The position numbers were made by a program, and so were the translations under genes. Positions 58,921 to 64,000 of a stretch of 64,000 bases of DNA are shown here, piece after piece (position 1 is the first letter of the stretch; each line of letters begins with the position of its first letter). The DNA lies in contig CAKVLQ010000002.1 in the NCBI GenBank assembly GCA_934757845.1, positions 62,001 through 126,000 on the forward strand, in the 5' to 3' direction. The notes beneath the pieces were generated by a model, which saw only the letters and a program-made list of their open reading frames with translations, had not been told where the DNA came from and did no database searches. The stretch comes from an uncultured Clostridia bacterium (lineage in GTDB: Bacteria > Bacillota > Clostridia > Christensenellales > UBA1242).

Positions 58921-61026
58921 ATGAATTTATTTATTATTGAAGCACCAAACAAAGAAGAATCTGTTAATAAATATCTTGGAAAAGACTTTAAGGTTTTTGC
59001 CACTGTTGGTCATGTTAGAGATTTGCCAACAAAAAGTTTGGCTGTGCAAATTAATAATAATTTTGAACCTATTTATGAAATTATGCCCGACAAGCAAAAA
59101 GTTGTTAATCAACTTATAAATCTTGCCAAAAAGGCTGATAACATTTATATCGCAACCGACCCAGACCGTGAAGGAGAAGCGATTGCGTTTCATATTGCTC
59201 ATATTTTGAATTTAGACCCAAACAAAAAGGTTAGGGTTGCATTTAATAGTATTGATAAAGACACAATTAACAAAGCATTGCAAGAGCCAAGAATTATTGA
59301 CCAAGACCTTGTTAACGCACAACAAGCGAGAAGAGTTTTGGATAGGCTTGTTGGTTATAAAATTTCACCAATACTTTGCAAAAAAATAAAACCAAATTTA
59401 AGTGCAGGGCGTGTTCAAAGTGCGGCACTAAAACTTATTGTAGACCGTGAAAAAGAAATTTTGAACTTTGTTCCAGTTGAATATTGGACACTTGGTGTTA
59501 ACCTTAAAAAAGACGGCGAAAAACCAAACTTTAAGGCAATGCTTGCGTTAAAAAATGACCAAAAAGTTAACAACAAAGAAGAAATGGACAAAATTTTGGA
59601 AGATATTAAAGACAAAAATTTTGTTGTTAAAAATGTCAAAAAAAGCGTAACAAAATCAAGACCGCAACCACCATTCACAACTTCAACCATGCAACAAGAT
59701 GCGGGCAATAAACTTAATTTTAGCGTTAAAAAAACCACTAATCTTGCCCAAACTTTATATGCTGGTGCAGATGTTAAGGGCGAAGGAAAAATTGCACTAG
59801 TTACTTATATCAGGTCAGACTCAACAAGAGTTAGCCCAGGTGCACAATTTAAAGCAAAAGAATTTATTGAAAAAAATTTTGGCGAAAATTTTGCACCAAA
59901 AAAATTTAATGTTTATAAGTCAAAAGATGATGCACAAGATGCTCATGAAGCAATAAGACCTATTGATATTAATCGCACGCCAGACAGTTTGAAAGACAAA
60001 ATTGAGCCAGATTTGTTAAAACTTTACAAACTAATTTATAACCGATTTTTGGCAAGTCAAATGAGTGAAGCCGAATATAACAGTGTTAGCGTTGACATTG
60101 AAGCAAATGGATATAATTTTAAAGTTAGTGGAAAAACTCCAAAATTTTTGGGTTATACCGCTGTTTATGTTGATAAAGAAAAAGAAAACGAAGTTAAACT
60201 TCCACCACTTGAAAACAATGATATTTTGCTTCCAATAGAATTTTTGCCAGAACAAAAATTTACAAAACCTGAACCAAGATATACCGAAGCGTCAATAGTT
60301 AAAGCAATGGAAGATAAAGGAATTGGCAGACCCGCAACTTATGCGGCAACAATCAATGTTTTGCTTTCAAGATATTGCAACAAAGACGGCAAAAGCATAG
60401 TTCCAACCGAAACGGCTTTTAAGGTTATGGAATTTTTGGAAAAGAATTTTGCAAAAACTATAAACATAAATTTTACTGCTCAAATGGAAACGGCTCTTGA
60501 TGAAATTGCCGAAGGAAAACGAGATTGGCACAAACTTATTGACGGATTTTATCAAAAATTTATTCCGCAACTTAAAAGTGCTGGTGCAAGTGTGGGGGAA
60601 GTTAAAGTGACAGATATTAAATGTGAAAAATGTGGTGCAAACATGGTTGAACGAGAAGGAAAATATGGCAAATTTTTGGCTTGTCCAAACTATCCAAAAT
60701 GCAAAAACATAAAAAACTTGGACGGAACAACCGAAAGCCATGAAGACAAAGTTACCGACATTGTTTGTGAAAAATGTGGGGCAAAAATGGTTGAAAAACA
60801 GGGTAAATTTGGCAAGTTTTTGGGCTGTTCAAATTATCCAAAATGCGATAATATAAAAAATATTTATCCAGAAGGCGTAGACCCAGAAAAAGTGGTTATT
60901 TGCGACAAATGTGGGGCAAAAATGACGCTTAAAAACGGAAGATATGGTTATTTTTATGCTTGTCCAAACTATCCAAAATGCAAAAACATAGTTAAAATTG
61001 TTAAGGAGAAAAAGAGTGATAGTTAA
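58921..61026 (+). CDS. topA: DNA topoisomerase I
   Basis: 701 residues. Type IA topoisomerase relaxing negative supercoils. TOPRIM domain (IIEAPNKEES, TDPDREGEA), catalytic Tyr at Y296 in VTYIRSDSTR, and three C-terminal four-Cys zinc ribbons at about 565-600, 617-655 and 660-695 (CEKCGA..., CDKCGA...). AAGGAG precedes the ATG. Confidence 0.96.
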   Translation: MNLFIIEAPNKEESVNKYLGKDFKVFATVGHVRDLPTKSLAVQINNNFEPIYEIMPDKQKVVNQLINLAKKADNIYIATDPDREGEAIAFHIAHILNLDPNKKVRVAFNSIDKDTINKALQEPRIIDQDLVNAQQARRVLDRLVGYKISPILCKKIKPNLSAGRVQSAALKLIVDREKEILNFVPVEYWTLGVNLKKDGEKPNFKAMLALKNDQKVNNKEEMDKILEDIKDKNFVVKNVKKSVTKSRPQPPFTTSTMQQDAGNKLNFSVKKTTNLAQTLYAGADVKGEGKIALVTYIRSDSTRVSPGAQFKAKEFIEKNFGENFAPKKFNVYKSKDDAQDAHEAIRPIDINRTPDSLKDKIEPDLLKLYKLIYNRFLASQMSEAEYNSVSVDIEANGYNFKVSGKTPKFLGYTAVYVDKEKENEVKLPPLENNDILLPIEFLPEQKFTKPEPRYTEASIVKAMEDKGIGRPATYAATINVLLSRYCNKDGKSIVPTETAFKVMEFLEKNFAKTININFTAQMETALDEIAEGKRDWHKLIDGFYQKFIPQLKSAGASVGEVKVTDIKCEKCGANMVEREGKYGKFLACPNYPKCKNIKNLDGTTESHEDKVTDIVCEKCGAKMVEKQGKFGKFLGCSNYPKCDNIKNIYPEGVDPEKVVICDKCGAKMTLKNGRYGYFYACPNYPKCKNIVKIVKEKKSDS

Positions 61027-62323
61027 TGTTGTTGGTGCGGGGCTTGCAGGCTGTGAAGCCACATATCAACTTTTAAAGCGTGGCATAGAGGTTAATCTTT
61101 ATGACATAAAACCAAAAAAGTTCACAGAGGCACATTCAAACCCAAATTTTGCCGAACTTGTGTGCAGTAATAGCCTAAAATCAAAAAATCCTGAAAGTGC
61201 AAAAGGGCTTTTGAAGCAAGAATTAATTTTGCTTGACAGTTTGCTTATAAAAATTGCTTATGAAACCGAAGTGCCAGCGGGGCAAAGTTTGGCGGTTGAC
61301 CGTGAACTTTTTGCAAAAAAAGTGACTGAAACATTAAAAAGTTATAAAAACTTAAATTATATTTGTGAAGAGTTTGAAAACATTGACCCAAACATTCCAA
61401 CAATTATTGCAACTGGGCCCCTAACAACGCCAAAACTTTTGAACAATCTTCAAAAACTTTTGGCAAATCAGAGTTTATATTTTTTTGATGCTATGAGTCC
61501 TATTGTTGCATTTGACAGTTTGGATAAAGAAAATTATTTTGTTGCTGACCGCTATCAAAAAGGCGATGACGATTATATTAATTGTCCAATGACAAAAGAA
61601 GAATATGAAAAATTTTATACTGAACTTGTTAATGCTGAAACCGTTATTTTGGAAGATTTTGAAAACAAAAAGGTTTTTGAAGGTTGCATGGCGGTTGAAA
61701 TTTTGGCAAAGCGGGGTGAAAAAGCACTTTTGTTTGGTCCATTAAAACCAGTGGGATTAATAGACCCAAAAACAGGAAAGCGACCTTATGCAGTGGTTCA
61801 ACTTCGAAAAGAAAATAAAAGCGGAAATATGTTGAACCTTGTTGGTTTTCAAACCAATTTGAAGTTCGGCGAGCAGAAACGAGTGTTTTCGCTTATTCCA
61901 GCACTTAAAAATGCTGAATTTATAAGATATGGGCAAATGCATAAAAACACATTTATAAATGCTCCACTCAATTTGAACGAAAATTTTAGTTTAAAAAACT
62001 ATCCAAACATTTTTGTTGCTGGGCAATTAAGTGGTGTTGAAGGCTATGTTGAATCAATTTCAAGTGGGCTTTATGCGGGAATAAATATGTTTAATCACAT
62101 AACGGGAAAAGAGCCTTTTATTTTGCCAAATTTCACTTGTGTTGGTGGGCTTCCTTATTTTATTACTCACGCAAATCCAAAGCATTTTCAGCCTATGAAC
62201 ACAAATTTTGGTGTTATTATGACAAATATTGATAGACAAATTTGCAAAAATAAGTTAGAATTAGTTAATAATAGTTTAGAATATATTAACAAAATTAAAG
62301 GAGAAATTAATGGAACAACTTAA
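61016..62323 (+). CDS. trmFO: Methylenetetrahydrofolate-tRNA-(uracil-5-)-methyltransferase TrmFO
   Basis: Makes m5U54 in the tRNA T loop using folate and FAD. The N-terminal FAD site VVGAGLAGCEA, then AHSNPNFAELVCSNSLKS, and GQLSGVEGYVES are present. It has 435 residues. The start is GTG 61016 with AAGGAG seven bases upstream; it overlaps topA by 11 bp. Its 3' end overlaps hslV by 14 bp. Confidence 0.95.
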   Translation: MIVNVVGAGLAGCEATYQLLKRGIEVNLYDIKPKKFTEAHSNPNFAELVCSNSLKSKNPESAKGLLKQELILLDSLLIKIAYETEVPAGQSLAVDRELFAKKVTETLKSYKNLNYICEEFENIDPNIPTIIATGPLTTPKLLNNLQKLLANQSLYFFDAMSPIVAFDSLDKENYFVADRYQKGDDDYINCPMTKEEYEKFYTELVNAETVILEDFENKKVFEGCMAVEILAKRGEKALLFGPLKPVGLIDPKTGKRPYAVVQLRKENKSGNMLNLVGFQTNLKFGEQKRVFSLIPALKNAEFIRYGQMHKNTFINAPLNLNENFSLKNYPNIFVAGQLSGVEGYVESISSGLYAGINMFNHITGKEPFILPNFTCVGGLPYFITHANPKHFQPMNTNFGVIMTNIDRQICKNKLELVNNSLEYINKIKGEINGTT

Positions 62324-62846
62324 AGGAACAACGATTGTTGCAGTTAAAAGAAACAATGAAACAGTTATTGCGGGCGATGGGCAAGTTACAATGAGCCAAA
62401 GCGTTATTATGAAAAACAATGCTGTTAAAGTTAGAAGGATTTATAATGATAAAGTTATCATCGGATTTGCAGGCTCGGTTGCCGATGCTTTCAGTTTAAG
62501 TTCAAGGTTTGAAGAAATGCTTAACAAATTTTCGGGCAACCTTATGCGAAGTGCGGTTGAACTTGCTGTTCAATTTAGGCGTGATGAAATTGCAAGAAAG
62601 TTAGAAGCAATGATGATTTGTGCCGACAAAGACAAAATTTTGGTTATTAGTGGAACAGGTGAAGTTGTTGAACCAGACGGGGATATTTGTGCGATTGGAA
62701 GTGGCGGAAACTATGCTTATGCCGCAGCAAAAGCACTTATGGAAAACACAAAACTATCAAGTGAAGAAATTGCCAAAAAAGCACTTAATATTGCTTCTAG
62801 CATTTGTGTTTATACTAACGACCACATAACACTAGAAAAAGTTTAA
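62310..62846 (+). CDS. hslV: ATP-dependent protease peptidase subunit HslV (ClpQ)
   Basis: 178 residues. N-terminal nucleophile hydrolase: a six-residue propeptide (MEQLKG) is followed by T7, the catalytic Thr, in TTIVAVK. GDGQVT and the central GFAGSVADA are standard. It forms a double hexamer capped by HslU, whose gene follows at 10 bp. Confidence 0.95.
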   Translation: MEQLKGTTIVAVKRNNETVIAGDGQVTMSQSVIMKNNAVKVRRIYNDKVIIGFAGSVADAFSLSSRFEEMLNKFSGNLMRSAVELAVQFRRDEIARKLEAMMICADKDKILVISGTGEVVEPDGDICAIGSGGNYAYAAAKALMENTKLSSEEIAKKALNIASSICVYTNDHITLEKV

Positions 62847-62856
62847 GGAGAAGAAT

Positions 62857-64000
62857 ATGAATTTAAGCCCAAAACAAATAGTAAATGAACTTGACAAATA
62901 TATAATTGGTCAAAGTGAAGCAAAAAAAGCCGTGGCAGTTGCTTTAAGAAACAGATATAGAAGAAGCAAACTTCCACAAGAACTTCAAGAAGAAATAACT
63001 CCAAAAAATATTATCATGAAAGGTCCAACAGGGGTGGGGAAAACCGAAATTGCAAGGAGACTAGCAAAACTTGTTAAGGCACCTTTTGTTAAAGTTGAAG
63101 CAACAAAATTTACCGAAGTTGGTTATGTTGGCAGAGATTGCGAAAGCATGATAAGAGATTTGGTTGAAGTGTCTGTTAGAATGGTTAAAGAAGAAAAAAT
63201 GCAAAGCGTTAAAGAAAAAGCATTGCCAAGTGTTTATAACAGGCTTTTTAATGTTGTTTATCCAATTAAAAAAGACCCTAATGCACTTATAGACGAAGAT
63301 AAAGACCGAATTAGAAAGGCATTAGAAAGTGGCGAATACGACAATGACACAATAGAACTTGATGTTCAAGTTAAACCACAAGCAATGGAAATTTCTATTG
63401 CAAGTGCAAACGAAATCAATCTTGGCGATATTTTTTCAAATATGATGCCTGGCGGGGCAAGAAAACGCCGAAAAATGACTGTTAAACAAGCAAAACAAGA
63501 ACTTTTGGACGAAGAAAGTTCAAAACTTATTGATATGGAAAGTGTTAACAGTGAAGCAATAAAAAGGGCTGAACAAGAAGGCATAATTTTTATTGATGAA
63601 ATTGACAAAATTGCAGTTAAAGGCAGTTCTAATAACCAAGATGTTTCTCGTGAAGGTGTTCAACGGGATATTCTTCCATTTGTTGAAGGTTGTTCAGTTA
63701 CAACAAAATATGGAACAATAAAAACCGATTACATTTTATTTATTGCAGCGGGGGCATTCCATATTGCAGCAGTTGAAAATTTAATTCCTGAACTTCAAGG
63801 AAGATTTCCAATTAGAGTTGAACTTACAAATTTAACAAAAGATGATTTTGTTAAAATTTTAACCGAACCTAAAAATGCAATTACTATGCAATATGAACAA
63901 CTTTTGAAAGTTGATAACATTGAACTTGAATTTACAAAAGATGCTATTGAAGAAATTGCTTTAATATCCGAGCATGAAAATGAAACAGGCGAAAATATTG
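62857..64000 (+). CDS. hslU: ATP-dependent protease ATPase subunit HslU (5' part, runs off the window)
   Basis: The reading frame is open for 381 codons to the end of the window. AAGGAG precedes the ATG. Features: ELDKYIIGQSEAKKAVAVALRNR, Walker A GPTGVGKTE, the pore loop GYVGRD, an I-domain (about 110-225) and Walker B IIFIDEIDKIA. The fragment then reads into the sensor region (PELQGRFPIRVEL). It unfolds substrates for HslV. Confidence 0.95.
   Translation, partial: MNLSPKQIVNELDKYIIGQSEAKKAVAVALRNRYRRSKLPQELQEEITPKNIIMKGPTGVGKTEIARRLAKLVKAPFVKVEATKFTEVGYVGRDCESMIRDLVEVSVRMVKEEKMQSVKEKALPSVYNRLFNVVYPIKKDPNALIDEDKDRIRKALESGEYDNDTIELDVQVKPQAMEISIASANEINLGDIFSNMMPGGARKRRKMTVKQAKQELLDEESSKLIDMESVNSEAIKRAEQEGIIFIDEIDKIAVKGSSNNQDVSREGVQRDILPFVEGCSVTTKYGTIKTDYILFIAAGAFHIAAVENLIPELQGRFPIRVELTNLTKDDFVKILTEPKNAITMQYEQLLKVDNIELEFTKDAIEEIALISEHENETGENI

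Overview
The window is a 64-kb, gene-dense, strongly AT-rich stretch of a bacterial chromosome. Gene content and order point to a Bacillota (Firmicutes) genome, probably an uncultured Clostridia-like lineage. Indicators are rpe-spoVM-rpmB-yloU-fakA, murA-divIB-ftsA-ftsZ-spoIIGA-sigE, infC-rpmI-rplT, ruvCAB-queA-tgt-yajC-secD-secF-recJ-relA-hemZ, and nrdR...comM-dprA-topA-trmFO-hslV-hslU. TGA is used as a stop (for example at the end of yraN and of the first XRE gene), so this is genetic code 11 and not a mollicute. A 25-codon spoVM candidate plus spoIIGA and sigE indicate endospore formation, or a recent ancestor that sporulated. Nearly all genes lie on the + strand. The exceptions are short minus-strand units (rpmB, a SLOG gene, an ABC transporter, a ZIP transporter and a few small hypotheticals).

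Layout. 0-4.1 kb: a zinc-ribbon membrane protein, tRNA-Arg(CCU), def-fmt-rlmN, then a repeat-bearing intergenic region. 4.1-15.5 kb: a membrane class III nucleotide cyclase, then the translation/SRP block ylxM-ffh-rpsP-khpA-rimM-trmD, rbgA, rnhB, yraN, rpe, spoVM, rpmB, yloU and fakA, with small hypotheticals. 15.9-18.5 kb: feoA-feoB for ferrous iron. 19.2-28.1 kb: murA-divIB, an accessory insert (a YpsA-like SLOG gene divergent from five tandem small XRE regulators), ftsA-ftsZ, a DUF4279-like gene and spoIIGA-sigE. 28.2-31.9 kb: an ABC importer whose substrate-binding gene is separated from its permease/ATPase genes by pgsA and a small membrane protein. 32-38.4 kb: engB, a TM2 protein, infC-rpmI-rplT, a CDF metal transporter, a TrmH-family methylase and yebC. 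38.6-53.4 kb: ruvCAB, queA-tgt, yajC, secD/secF, recJ, relA and hemZ. 53.5-64 kb: a PRC-barrel protein, a ZIP transporter, a C39-like protease, nrdR, comM-dprA-topA-trmFO-hslV and a truncated hslU.

Expression signals are unusually readable. Many promoters match TTGACA-17-TATAAT exactly, and intrinsic terminators are frequent. At least nine genes place the -10 box only 5-7 nt before the start codon with no Shine-Dalgarno sequence, so they are probably translated from leaderless mRNAs.

Most notable points: (i) the SLOG + five-XRE array with shared palindromic operators inside the cell-division cluster; (ii) a RelA whose hydrolase domain has lost its HD catalytic motifs but keeps the RFKD synthetase motif typical of bifunctional enzymes; (iii) the spoVM micro-gene; (iv) infC with an ATT start; (v) FeoB with a changed G4 motif; (vi) a class III cyclase with Arg-to-Lys at the transition-state position; (vii) widespread leaderless genes. 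All calls come from reading the sequence; no database search was run.
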